Below are positions 19,037 to 26,775 of a DNA stretch of 64,000 nt, in pieces. The translations under genes and the position numbers were made by a program. How positions within the stretch are numbered: position 1 is the stretch's first letter; every line of letters begins with the position of its first letter. Below the pieces are notes generated by a model. It made no database searches. It was not told where the DNA came from and saw nothing but the letters and a program-made list of their open reading frames with translations. Origin of the DNA: Azoarcus sp. DN11 (GTDB lineage Bacteria > Pseudomonadota > Gammaproteobacteria > Burkholderiales > Rhodocyclaceae); contig NZ_CP021731.1 in the NCBI RefSeq assembly GCF_003628555.1, positions 2,790,001 through 2,854,000 of the forward strand, in the 5' to 3' direction.

Positions 19037-20104
19037 TCAGAACAGGAACGGCTGCCGCGCCGCCGGGCCGGTCGCCTCGACCGCGAAGACCTTGGCCTGG
19101 CGCGGCTTGATCCACACCGTCTTGCCGACCGGCAGGTCCAGGCTGGCGGCCCGCTCGCGCGTCAGCTCCACCTCGATCGTCTCGCCGTCGTGCTCGAGCT
19201 CGACGCGCACGACCGGCCCGATGCGGTGCACATGGAGCACGCCCGCGGTCATCCCGCCCTTCAGGGGCGCGACGTCGAGCTCGATGTCATGCGGGCGCAC
19301 GAAGGCGATCGACCCCGATCCGGGCTCCTCCCCTTCGCGCTCGACCTCCGCCCACGCCCCGTGCAGGCGGCTGTGGAAGACGTTCACGTTGCCGAGGAAT
19401 TGGTACACGAACGGCGACGCCGGACTCGAATAGACCTCGTCGGGCGAGCCGATCTGCTCGATGTGGCCGCGGTTCATCACGACCACGCGGTCCGCGACTT
19501 CGAGCGCCTCCTCCTGATCGTGCGTCACGAACACCGACGAGATGTGCATCTCGTCGTGCAGGCGGCGCAGCCAGCGGCGCAGCTCCTTGCGCACCTTGGT
19601 GTCGAGCGCCCCGAACGGCTCGTCGAGCAGCAGCACTTTCGGCTCGACCGCGAGTGCGCGGGCGAGCGCGATGCGCTGGCGCTGGCCGCCCGATAGCTGC
19701 GACGGATAGCGCGGCGCCAGCCAGTCGAGCTGCACGAGCTTCAGCAGGCCCATCACGCGCTCACGGATCTCGGCCTCGCTCGGCCGGTCCTTGCGCGGCC
19801 GCACGCGCAGCCCGAACGCGACGTTCTCGAACACCGACATGTGGCGGAACAGCGCGTAATGCTGGAACACGAAGCCGACCTGGCGCTCGCGCGCGTGGAT
19901 GTGCGTCGCCTCCTGCCCGCCGAACAGCACGGCGCCGGCGTCCGGTGTTTCCATACCGGCGATGATGCGCAGCAGGGTCGTCTTGCCGCAGCCCGACGGG
20001 CCCAGCAAGGCAACAAGTTCGCCGGTCGGGATGTCGAGGGACAGGTTGTCGAGCGCGGCGAAGTTGCCGAAGCGCTTGCTGATGTTGCGGATTTCGATGC
20101 TCAT
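19037..20104 (-). CDS. cysA: Sulfate/thiosulfate ABC transporter ATPase CysA
   Basis: This 355-residue ATPase powers sulfate import. It begins [15 protein letters not shown], has Walker [10 protein letters not shown], signature [15 protein letters not shown], Walker [13 protein letters not shown] and the H-loop [16 protein letters not shown]-terminal TOBE-like region follows. The true start is 20104; the same frame stays open much further but only as the shadow of cysW. It overlaps cysW by four bases (ATGA) and is the last gene of sbp-cysT-cysW-cysA. Confidence 0.96.
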   Translation of the reverse strand: MSIEIRNISKRFGNFAALDNLSLDIPTGELVALLGPSGCGKTTLLRIIAGMETPDAGAVLFGGQEATHIHARERQVGFVFQHYALFRHMSVFENVAFGLRVRPRKDRPSEAEIRERVMGLLKLVQLDWLAPRYPSQLSGGQRQRIALARALAVEPKVLLLDEPFGALDTKVRKELRRWLRRLHDEMHISSVFVTHDQEEALEVADRVVVMNRGHIEQIGSPDEVYSSPASPFVYQFLGNVNVFHSRLHGAWAEVEREGEEPGSGSIAFVRPHDIELDVAPLKGGMTAGVLHVHRIGPVVRVELEHDGETIEVELTRERAASLDLPVGKTVWIKPRQAKVFAVEATGPAARQPFLF

Positions 20105-20997
20105 GGACGCTCCGTGGCCGGGATCGGCGGCAGTTCGGTCTTTTCCGGCGGCAGCTCGGCCGTCAGCATTTCGGTTTCCTTGCGCATGCGCCACTCGACG
20201 ATGGTCTTCGCGACCAGCGTCACCAGCCCCAGCATCGCAAGCACCGTCGCCGCGGCAAAGGCGCCGATCTGGTTGTACTCGTTGTAGAGAATCTCGACGT
20301 GCAGCGGCAGCGTGTTCGTCTCGCCGCGGATGTGCCCCGACACGACGCTCACCGCGCCGAACTCGCCCATCGCGCGGGCGTTCGCGAGGATCACGCCGTA
20401 CATCAGGCCCCACTTGATGTTCGGCAGCGTCACGCGCCAGAACATCTGCCACCCCGACGCACCGAGCGAGATCGCGGCCTCCTCCTCCTCGCGGCCCTGC
20501 GCCTGCATCAGCGGGATCAGCTCGCGCGCGACGAAGGGGAAGGTCACGAACAGGGTGGCGAGCAGCATCCCCGGCAGCGCAAAGATGATCTTGATATCGT
20601 TGGCGGCGAGCCACGAACCGAAGAAGCCCTGTGCGCCGAACAGGATGATGAAGATCAGGCCGGCGACGACGGGAGACACCGCGAACGGCAGGTCGATCAG
20701 CGTCGTCAGCAGGCTCTTGCCGCGGAATTCGAACTTCGCGATCGCCCACGCCGCGGCGACGCCGAAAGCGATGTTGAACGGCAGCACGAGCGCCGCGATC
20801 GTCAGCGTCAGCAGCATCGCCGAGCGCGCCTCGCTGTCCTTCAGCGCCTCCCAGTACGCCTGCGCGCCCTGCGCGAACGCTTCCCAGAACACCGCGATCA
20901 GCGGCAGCACGAGGAACAGGAACAGGAAGCCGAGGGCGACGGCTATCAGCAGCAGGCGGACCCAGCGCGGTTCCGCAGTGGCACGACGGGGGGTCAT
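20101..20997 (-). CDS. cysW: Sulfate ABC transporter permease CysW
   Basis: This 298-residue permease has about six membrane helices and the cytoplasmic EAA loop [19 protein letters not shown] that docks onto Cys[21 protein letters not shown] and [22 protein letters not shown] are CysW-type signatures. It overlaps cysA and cysT by four bases each, so the four proteins should be made in fixed ratio. The short charged tail ends with several prolines and glutamates. Confidence 0.95.
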   Translation of the reverse strand: MTPRRATAEPRWVRLLLIAVALGFLFLFLVLPLIAVFWEAFAQGAQAYWEALKDSEARSAMLLTLTIAALVLPFNIAFGVAAAWAIAKFEFRGKSLLTTLIDLPFAVSPVVAGLIFIILFGAQGFFGSWLAANDIKIIFALPGMLLATLFVTFPFVARELIPLMQAQGREEEEAAISLGASGWQMFWRVTLPNIKWGLMYGVILANARAMGEFGAVSVVSGHIRGETNTLPLHVEILYNEYNQIGAFAAATVLAMLGLVTLVAKTIVEWRMRKETEMLTAELPPEKTELPPIPATERP

Positions 20998-21890
20998 GGA
21001 CGGGCCTCCACCAGTGCGGCAGGAACAGCGAGCGCCGCGACCGGCGCCTCACCGCCCTTCACATGGCGGTTCGCGGCCCACCATTGCAGCAGGTTGATCA
21101 CGAGCAGCATGACGAAGGAGATGACCAGCATCACGACCGCGAGCGAGGTTGCGCCCAGCAGGTCGTATTGCTCGAGCTTGGAGATGATCAGCAGCGGCGT
21201 GATCTCGGAGATCAGCGGCATGTTGCCCGCGATGAAGATCACCGACCCGAACTCGCCGATCGCGCGCGAGAACGCGAGCGTGAAGCCGGTCAACCACGCC
21301 GGGAAGATGCCCGGCAACAGCACGCGCGTGAACGTCTGCCAGCGCGTCGCGCCCAGCGACGCGGCGGCCTCCTCGACCTCGGCTTCGATATCCTCGATCA
21401 CCGGCTGCAGGGTGCGGACGACGAAGGGCAGCGTGACGAAAATAAGTGCGACGACGATGCCCAGCGGCGTGAAGGCGACCTTGATGCCGACCCTGGCGAG
21501 AAACTGCCCGACCCAGCCGTTCTCCGCGTACAGCGTCGCGAGCGTGATGCCGGCGACCGCGGTCGGCAGCGCGAAGGGCAGGTCGACCAGCGCATCGACG
21601 AAGCGTTTGCCCGGAAAGGAATAACGCACCAGCACCCAGGCCACGATCAGCCCGAACACGGCGTTGATGATCGCCGCGAACAGCGACGCCCCGAAGGTCA
21701 CGCGGTACGACGCCATCGCGCGCTCGGCGGTGGCGATCTCCCAGAAGCTGCTCCAGCTCAGCTTGCCGGTCATGAGGATCATGCCGGCGAGCGGAATCAG
21801 CACGAGGAGCGTCAGGTAGGTCAGCGTGTAGCCCAGCCCCAGACGGAAGCCGGGCAGCACGCCATCCCGTTTGGCGGGAGCGGGAAACAT
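20994..21890 (-). CDS. cysT: Sulfate ABC transporter permease CysT (CysU)
   Basis: This 298-residue permease pairs with CysW. It has six predicted helices, [20 protein letters not shown], the EAA loop [18 protein letters not shown] and [18 protein letters not shown]. The start [10 protein letters not shown] at 21890 was chosen because homologues begin a few residues before the first helix; the frame is open 27 codons further. A hairpin lies between sbp and this gene, which may lower permease expression relative to the binding protein. Confidence 0.95.
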   Translation of the reverse strand: MFPAPAKRDGVLPGFRLGLGYTLTYLTLLVLIPLAGMILMTGKLSWSSFWEIATAERAMASYRVTFGASLFAAIINAVFGLIVAWVLVRYSFPGKRFVDALVDLPFALPTAVAGITLATLYAENGWVGQFLARVGIKVAFTPLGIVVALIFVTLPFVVRTLQPVIEDIEAEVEEAAASLGATRWQTFTRVLLPGIFPAWLTGFTLAFSRAIGEFGSVIFIAGNMPLISEITPLLIISKLEQYDLLGATSLAVVMLVISFVMLLVINLLQWWAANRHVKGGEAPVAALAVPAALVEARP

Positions 21891-21921
21891 GTTGTCGATC
21901 GAACGATGAAAGCCTGCAGGC

Positions 21922-21951
21922 AAAAAGCGAAGCGGCCCGCGATGGGGCCGC
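21922..21951 (-). terminator. Intercistronic hairpin between sbp and cysT (leaky terminator)
   Basis: On the minus strand a seven-pair stem (GCGGCCC with GGGCCGC, 21951-21932) is followed by TTCGCTTTTT. It lies between the sbp stop and the cysT start. Such hairpins commonly let only part of transcription pass, so that the abundant binding protein is made in excess. Confidence 0.6.
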
Positions 21952-21973
21952 CGGTCGCGGGAAATATGCAATT

Positions 21974-22972
21974 TTACTTCTGAGCGTAAATCTGGTCGAA
22001 CGTGCCGCCATCCCTGAAGTGCCGGGCCGACGCCTTGCTCCAGCCCCCGAAGACCTCATCCACGGTGAAGGTCTTGATCGCCGGGAACTGCGCGGCATGC
22101 TTCTTCAGGATCTCGGGATTACGCGGACGCAGGTAGTTGGCCGCGGCATTCTCCTGGCCTTCCGGCGACCACAGGTACTCGAGATAGGCCTGCGCGAGCT
22201 TGCGCGTGCCTTTCTTGTCGACGACCTTCTCGACGATCGCGACGGGGAACTCCGCGAGAATCGACATGCTGGGGTACACGACCTCGAATTCGCCGCGCCC
22301 GAATTCCTTTGCGATCAGCTCGGCCTCCGACTCGAAGGTGACCAGCACGTCGCCGAGCTTGCGCTGCATGAAGGTCGTGGTCGCGTCACGTCCCCCGGAA
22401 CCGAACAGCGGCGCGTTCTTCAGCCAGTTGGCGACGAATTCCTGCGCGGTCTTCTCGTTGCCGCCGGGCTGCTTCAGCGCATAGCCCCATGCGGCCAGGT
22501 AGGAGTAACGGCCGTTGCCGGTATTCTTCGGGTGCGGAATGATCACCTGCACCGCGCCCGGCTTCGCGATGTCGTTCCAGTCCTTGATCCCCTTGGGATT
22601 GCCCTTGCGCACGATGAAGACCATCGTCGAGGTATACGGTGAGGCGTTGTCGGGGAACTTCTTCGGGTAATCCTTCGCGACCAGCCCCTTCTCAGCGAGG
22701 AAATCGACGTCGGTCGCCTGGTTCATCGTCACCACGTCGGCCTCGAGGCCGTCGGCGACCGCGCGCGCCTGCTTCGACGAACCGCCGTGCGACTGGCGCA
22801 GTTCGACGGTCTCGCCGGTCTTCTCCTTCCAGTGCTTCTGGAAAAGCGGGTTGTAATCCTTGTAGACATCGCGGGCCACGTCGTAGGAAACGTTGAGCAG
22901 GTTCGGCTGGGCGTACGCGCCGGTTGCAAAGGCGAACCCGGCTGCGAGCAACAGGCTGGTCAGTTTCTTCAT
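21974..22972 (-). CDS. sbp: Periplasmic sulfate-binding protein
   Basis: This 332-residue protein has a signal peptide (MKKLTSLLLAAGFAFATGAYA, probable cleavage before QPNLL) and the sulfate-binding family motifs LRQSHGGSSKQARAVADGL, ADVVTMNQATDVD and HPKNTGNGRYSYLAAWG. GGRDATTTFMQRKLGDVL is also typical. The protein delivers sulfate or thiosulfate to CysTWA. It is the first gene of the operon. The region upstream (about 23045-23080) is unusually A/T-rich for this genome and would suit a CysB-type activator site. Confidence 0.95.
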   Translation of the reverse strand: MKKLTSLLLAAGFAFATGAYAQPNLLNVSYDVARDVYKDYNPLFQKHWKEKTGETVELRQSHGGSSKQARAVADGLEADVVTMNQATDVDFLAEKGLVAKDYPKKFPDNASPYTSTMVFIVRKGNPKGIKDWNDIAKPGAVQVIIPHPKNTGNGRYSYLAAWGYALKQPGGNEKTAQEFVANWLKNAPLFGSGGRDATTTFMQRKLGDVLVTFESEAELIAKEFGRGEFEVVYPSMSILAEFPVAIVEKVVDKKGTRKLAQAYLEYLWSPEGQENAAANYLRPRNPEILKKHAAQFPAIKTFTVDEVFGGWSKASARHFRDGGTFDQIYAQK

Positions 22973-23044
22973 GCTGGATCCGATAGCGAACGATGAATGG
23001 AGAAGGCCTTGACGATAGCCGATGCCAGAAAACGTGACAACGCA

Positions 23045-23080
23045 TGAAACCTTATTTCCATATAACCAAATTTGCAAATA
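23045..23080 (-). promoter_or_regulatory. A/T-rich island upstream of sbp, possible CysB site
   Basis: An A/T-rich segment containing TATAACCAAATTTGCAAATA lies about 75-110 bases before sbp. CysB, the sulfur-limitation activator, binds poorly conserved A/T-rich sites in this position in other proteobacteria. No exact consensus match is claimed. Confidence 0.25.
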
Positions 23081-23195
23081 CCGATGGATCCGGGGCACCC
23101 GTCCGTGACCGGATATAATCCGCCCCTTTCGCGAAGGGGCCCGCACGGCGCATGACGCGCCACATGGCGGCCCCGCGTCTCCCCCAGGACACCCG

Positions 23196-23492
23196 ATGAG
23201 ACAGAAAGCCCCGGCCTACGTGATCGGCCACATCACGATCAAGGACCGCGCCAGATGGGACGAGTACCGTTCCCGCGTGCCCGGCACGCTGGAGGGATGG
23301 GGCGGGGAGCTGGTGCTGCGCGGCAAGCGCGTGACGGTGCTCGGCGGCGAACATGCGCACACGGATACCGTCGTCCTGCGTTTTCCCGACATCGACTCGC
23401 TCAACGGCTGGTTCAACTCGCCCGTGTATCAGGCCCTCATCCCGCTGCGCGAACAGGCTGCCGACGTCGTCCTGATTTCCTATGAAAGCTGA
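23196..23492 (+). CDS. DUF1330 protein
   Basis: This 98-residue protein fits DUF1330, a dimeric ferredoxin-like alpha/beta barrel family. It shows PAYVIGHITIKDRARWDEY, a central GELVLRGKRVTVLGGEH and the C-terminal DSLNGWFNSPVYQALIPLR. Function is unknown for the family. Its end overlaps the DsbB-like gene by 11 bases, so the two are probably translated together. A GC hairpin (CCCCTTTCGCGAAGGGG, about 23124-23140) lies upstream. Confidence 0.87.
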   Translation: MRQKAPAYVIGHITIKDRARWDEYRSRVPGTLEGWGGELVLRGKRVTVLGGEHAHTDTVVLRFPDIDSLNGWFNSPVYQALIPLREQAADVVLISYES

Positions 23493-23922
23493 GCGGAACG
23501 CAGCGTCCGCGGCGGGCTGGTCACCGCTGTTCGGCGCATGGCTCGTGGCAGCCTCGTCCCTGCTCGGCGCGCTCTTCCTCGGCGAGGTCATGGACCTGCC
23601 ACCCTGCGTGCTGTGCTGGTGGCAACGCATCGCGATGTTTCCGCTGGTGCTGATCCTGCCGGCCGGCATGTTCCCGCTCGACCGCAACGTCATTCGCTAC
23701 GCATTGCCCCTGGCGCTCGCCGGCTGGATGGCCGCCCTCTTCCACGTCCTGCTCGTCGCCGGCGTGATTCCCGAGCGCATCCAGCCGTGCTCGCGCGGGG
23801 TGTCGTGCAAGGAAATCCAGATCGAATGGTTCGGCTTCCTGACCATTCCGATGCTGTCCCTGATTGCCTTCTCCCTGATCGTCGGATTGCTGCTTCTCGC
23901 CAAACACAGGATGTCCAGATGA
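23482..23922 (+). CDS. Disulfide bond formation protein, DsbB/BdbC type
   Basis: This 146-residue membrane protein has four predicted helices. The first periplasmic loop has the redox motif CVLC within PPCVLCWWQRIAM, and the second loop holds a further pair, CSRGVSC. Such proteins pass electrons from a DsbA-like oxidase to quinone. It overlaps the next gene, a DsbA-like protein, by ATGA, which indicates a dedicated pair. It is shorter than E. coli DsbB and closer in length and cysteine spacing to BdbC-like proteins. Confidence 0.88.
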   Translation: MKAERNAASAAGWSPLFGAWLVAASSLLGALFLGEVMDLPPCVLCWWQRIAMFPLVLILPAGMFPLDRNVIRYALPLALAGWMAALFHVLLVAGVIPERIQPCSRGVSCKEIQIEWFGFLTIPMLSLIAFSLIVGLLLLAKHRMSR

Positions 23923-24569
23923 ACCAGAAGTACATTTTCGGAATCGCCGCGGCACTGATGGTGGCGGTGTTCGCCACCGCAACCCTCGTTCATGACTCGG
24001 AAAAGAAAGCCCACCGCGCCCAGGTCGCCGAGCAGAATACGCCCGCCCTTGTTCGGGATCACTCGCCAACGCTGGGCGAAGCCGAGGCGCGCGTGCATAT
24101 CGTCGAGTTCCTCGATCCCGCCTGCGAGACCTGCCGCGACTTCTTCCCCTACGTCAAACAGCTGATGGCCGCAGCCCCCGGCCGCATCCGCGTGACCGTG
24201 CGCTACGCGCCCTTCCACGACGGATCTGAGCAGGTCGTGAAGCTGCTGGCGGCGGCAAAGCTCCAGGGCAAGTTCTGGGAAACTCTCGAGGCGCTGTTTA
24301 CGGCGCAACCGAACTGGGCGTCGCACCACGATCCGCAGCCCGAGCTGGTATGGAACTTCATCAACGGCGTCGGCCTGGATATCGCCAGGCTGAAGACCGA
24401 CATGGCCGACCCGGCGATCGATGCGGCCGTGAAGCAGGATCTCGCCGATGCGCGCACCTTGAACGTCACGCAGACACCGGAGTTCTTCGTCAACGGGCGC
24501 CCGATGCCCAGCTTCGGCTACGAGCAGCTCAAGCAACTCGTCGAGGAAGAATTGGAAGCCAGCTACTGA
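23919..24569 (+). CDS. DsbA-family thiol oxidoreductase, membrane-anchored
   Basis: This 216-residue protein has an uncleaved-looking N-terminal helix (MNQKYIFGIAAALMVAVFATATLV) and a thioredoxin fold with active site CETC in DPACETCRDFF. The cis-proline loop is TQTPEFFVNGRP. It is the natural partner of the overlapping DsbB-like gene and probably oxidises or isomerises extracytoplasmic cysteines. Residues between the CxxC cysteines (ET) differ from the PH of classical DsbA. Redox potential is therefore uncertain. Confidence 0.9.
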   Translation: MNQKYIFGIAAALMVAVFATATLVHDSEKKAHRAQVAEQNTPALVRDHSPTLGEAEARVHIVEFLDPACETCRDFFPYVKQLMAAAPGRIRVTVRYAPFHDGSEQVVKLLAAAKLQGKFWETLEALFTAQPNWASHHDPQPELVWNFINGVGLDIARLKTDMADPAIDAAVKQDLADARTLNVTQTPEFFVNGRPMPSFGYEQLKQLVEEELEASY

Positions 24570-24592
24570 ACGATACGCTAACCCGCCCGCAC

Positions 24593-24626
24593 CAAAAAAA
24601 CCGGCCCTGCCATGAGAGGCAGGGCC
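24593..24626 (-). terminator. Rho-independent terminator of the yceI gene
   Basis: Read on the minus strand, a nine-pair stem (GGCCCTGCC with GGCAGGGCC) is followed by two bases and then seven T residues. It lies 70 bases past the yceI stop and between two convergent genes. It could also serve the DsbA-like gene weakly. Confidence 0.85.
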
Positions 24627-24694
24627 GATTGCATTTCGAGGAATCCCGGGGCCGGGGCGACGCGTGAGCGTCGTCTCCCCGCCACACCCGATCC

Positions 24695-25357
24695 TTACTG
24701 GCGGATACCTTCGATCGACAGGGCGATCTCGACAGAATCGCCAACGACGCGCGGCAGGCCGTAGTTCATGCCGAAATCGCTGCGCTTGATCGTAGCGACG
24801 CTTTCGAAACCCGCACGGGTGTCGCCGCGCGGCCCCTTCCCGGCCCCCGTCAGCTTCAGGTCGAAATCGACGGCCTTGGTGATGCCGTGAATCGTCAGGT
24901 TGCCCGAGAGAACGCCCTCACCCTTGTTGTTCCAGCGCACCCGCGTCGATTCGAAAGTCATGTTCGGAAACTGGGCGGCGTCAAAGAAATCCGCGCTCTT
25001 GAGGTGATCTTCGAGCTTCTGGTGCTTGGTATTGACGCTGGAGATCGGCACCGTCGCACTGACTGCGCTTTCGGTGGGTTTCTGGCCGACCACGAAGGTG
25101 CCCTTGATGTCGTCGAAGCGGCCCATGAAGCGGCTCACGCCGAGATGCGAGATGAAGAAATAGACGTGCGAGTGGGCGACGTCGATGACGTAATCCCCCG
25201 GCACGAGCTCGTCCGCGGCCGGCTTGGCAGCGGTGGCGGTGCGTGCAACCGTCTTGGTCGCAACGGCACCGGAAGCCGAGTGCTGCGCGTATGCGGGCAG
25301 TGCAAGGGAGGCTCCCAGTGCCAAGGTCAGGAGCAGTGGGCGGATAGCGATGCGCAT
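24695..25357 (-). CDS. YceI family periplasmic protein
   Basis: This 220-residue protein has a signal peptide (MRIAIRPLLLTLALGASLALPAYA) and a YceI lipocalin-like domain: GDYVIDVAHSHVYFFISHLG, ARFDDIKGTF-like GRFDDIKGTFVV, then HGITKAVDFDLKLTG and RSDFGMNYGLP. Family members bind isoprenoid or fatty-acid amides in the periplasm. A spacer of about 25 Ala/Thr/Lys-rich residues separates signal and domain. It is a single gene with its own terminator. Confidence 0.93.
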   Translation of the reverse strand: MRIAIRPLLLTLALGASLALPAYAQHSASGAVATKTVARTATAAKPAADELVPGDYVIDVAHSHVYFFISHLGVSRFMGRFDDIKGTFVVGQKPTESAVSATVPISSVNTKHQKLEDHLKSADFFDAAQFPNMTFESTRVRWNNKGEGVLSGNLTIHGITKAVDFDLKLTGAGKGPRGDTRAGFESVATIKRSDFGMNYGLPRVVGDSVEIALSIEGIRQ

Positions 25358-25415
25358 GGCTTTTCCTTCTCGTGAAAGTGCCGGTTGAATCCGAAATATT
25401 CAGGGACCGAAAGTC

Positions 25416-26276
25416 TCAGCGGGAGCGCGCCTTGAGGCGGACGATCATCGCTTCCATCGTCACGCGCATGCGCTCGAGCGAGGCCGCAAGACGTTCGAAA
25501 TCCTTGACCCCGCCTGCCTCGAATTTCTTGCCGAGGTCGCCCAGGCTCATCTTGTCGGCAGACTCGACGAGCGATTCGAGCGGCCGGGTGATCGACGCGG
25601 GAATCGTCGTGAGGAGGCCGGCCGCCAGCAGCAGGCCGGCGATGGCGAAGCCGATGTTCACGTAACTGACGACGTTGAAGTTGCTGCGGATGCGCTGATA
25701 GGCCAGGGCGGACTCTTCGGCGCGAGCGCTTGCCAATTTCGTCGCCCCCTGGATCAGGACGGTATCGAAGCGCTCGACGACGGGGCGAAGTTCCTCGTTG
25801 GCGCGCACCGCCTTGTTATAGGTCTGGGATCTGCCCCCGGCACCTTCGTCGAGTATCGACACGTCGTAACTGAAGCCTTCGATGATGTGGGTGAAGCCCT
25901 GCTGGTAATCGTCCAGCGCCGCTTTCCACTGGGTGAATGCCGTGGCGTCGCCCGGCAGGTAGATGCCCTTGCTGTTGGCCACCATCGCCTCGAGCTGGCC
26001 GAGGACGCGCCCGTACGTGGCGTTCCAGCTCTCGAGCACCTTGTTGCGCCCGTCGACGTCGCCGACATAGATCAGGTATTCCTTTTCCAGTCGCCGCAAC
26101 TGTTGCGCCGAGGCGAGCAGGTCGGTGATTTCGCTCGTCGCGATGAAGTTGCGGTTCACGGCGGCGTCGACCAGCCCCTGGGTGCGCGAACCGTAGAAAA
26201 AACTGGCGGCGCCTTGCACGAGGATGAAGGCGAGCAGGACGGAGAAGCCGAGGATCAGCTTGTTGCGGATGGACAT
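25416..26276 (-). CDS. Four-helix-bundle/HAMP receptor without signalling tail
   Basis: This 286-residue protein has an N-terminal membrane helix (KLILGFSVLLAFILVQGAA), a periplasmic region of about 160 residues with an MCP-type four-helix-bundle look (QQLRRLEKEYLIYVGD), a second helix near residue 200 and a HAMP domain (PASITRPLESLVESADKMSLG). It stops about 30 residues after HAMP, so it lacks the methyl-accepting hairpin, a kinase or a cyclase domain. The start is 26276. It lies next to a small unknown gene and divergent from a CheA-like kinase, with which it may signal. Confidence 0.8.
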   Translation of the reverse strand: MSIRNKLILGFSVLLAFILVQGAASFFYGSRTQGLVDAAVNRNFIATSEITDLLASAQQLRRLEKEYLIYVGDVDGRNKVLESWNATYGRVLGQLEAMVANSKGIYLPGDATAFTQWKAALDDYQQGFTHIIEGFSYDVSILDEGAGGRSQTYNKAVRANEELRPVVERFDTVLIQGATKLASARAEESALAYQRIRSNFNVVSYVNIGFAIAGLLLAAGLLTTIPASITRPLESLVESADKMSLGDLGKKFEAGGVKDFERLAASLERMRVTMEAMIVRLKARSR

Positions 26277-26281
26277 GGCGG

Positions 26282-26524
26282 TCACGCGTTTGGAGTTGAG
26301 AGGAGTCCGGCCACAAGTTCCTTGACGATGGCATCGCGGTCCACCGTTTCGGGCAGCTCCCGTTGCAGGCGGGCGAGAAAGCTCATCAACTGCCGTGGAG
26401 CCAGTTCTCCGTCCTCGAAACCGAGATCGAAGAGAACGTCGTCGACAATGATTTCGGCCAAAACACCTATCTCTCGCGAGAGGCGCTCGACGGTGAGCTG
26501 CTTCCAGGACGGATTTACTGACAT
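26282..26524 (-). CDS. Small protein of unknown function
   Basis: The 80-residue product starting MSVNPSWKQLTVERLS is not recognised. It is helical and acidic (VLAEIIVDDVLFDLGF), with no signal peptide or membrane segment. It ends six bases before the HAMP receptor gene, so the two form an operon. An upstream in-frame ATG at 26557 would add eleven residues. Context suggests a part in the chemosensory-like module. Confidence 0.65.
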   Translation of the reverse strand: MSVNPSWKQLTVERLSREIGVLAEIIVDDVLFDLGFEDGELAPRQLMSFLARLQRELPETVDRDAIVKELVAGLLSTPNA

Positions 26525-26775
26525 CGGATATTTCGCAGTTTGCCGGATGCACGACATCCGGCGTGGAACTTGTAAGTGAATATTACCGGTATGAATCCCG
26601 GCCGATCAACAACAAACGGCATTGGAATGCCATAAAATCTTTCACACTCAAACACAATATTTCATTAATCCGCGCCCCGCCTTGTTTCCGCCCTGCCCAG
26701 GCACTTCGCCACGAGAATGTAACAAATTATCGGTAGCCTCCCGGTCCTGCCCATCCATCGATCGACCGGACACCC
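26525..26775. promoter_or_regulatory. Divergent A/T-rich control region of the signalling module
   Basis: This 251-base gap separates the divergent receptor operon and kinase operon. It is markedly A/T-richer than the surrounding genes, especially about 26570-26665, and must hold both promoters. No exact promoter hexamers or operator were assigned. Confidence 0.4.

Noticed and set aside
19037..21052. Very long minus-strand frame covering cysA and cysW
   Set aside because: Only the part from 20104 downward has ABC ATPase motifs; the rest is antiphase shadow of cysW, not a fusion protein.
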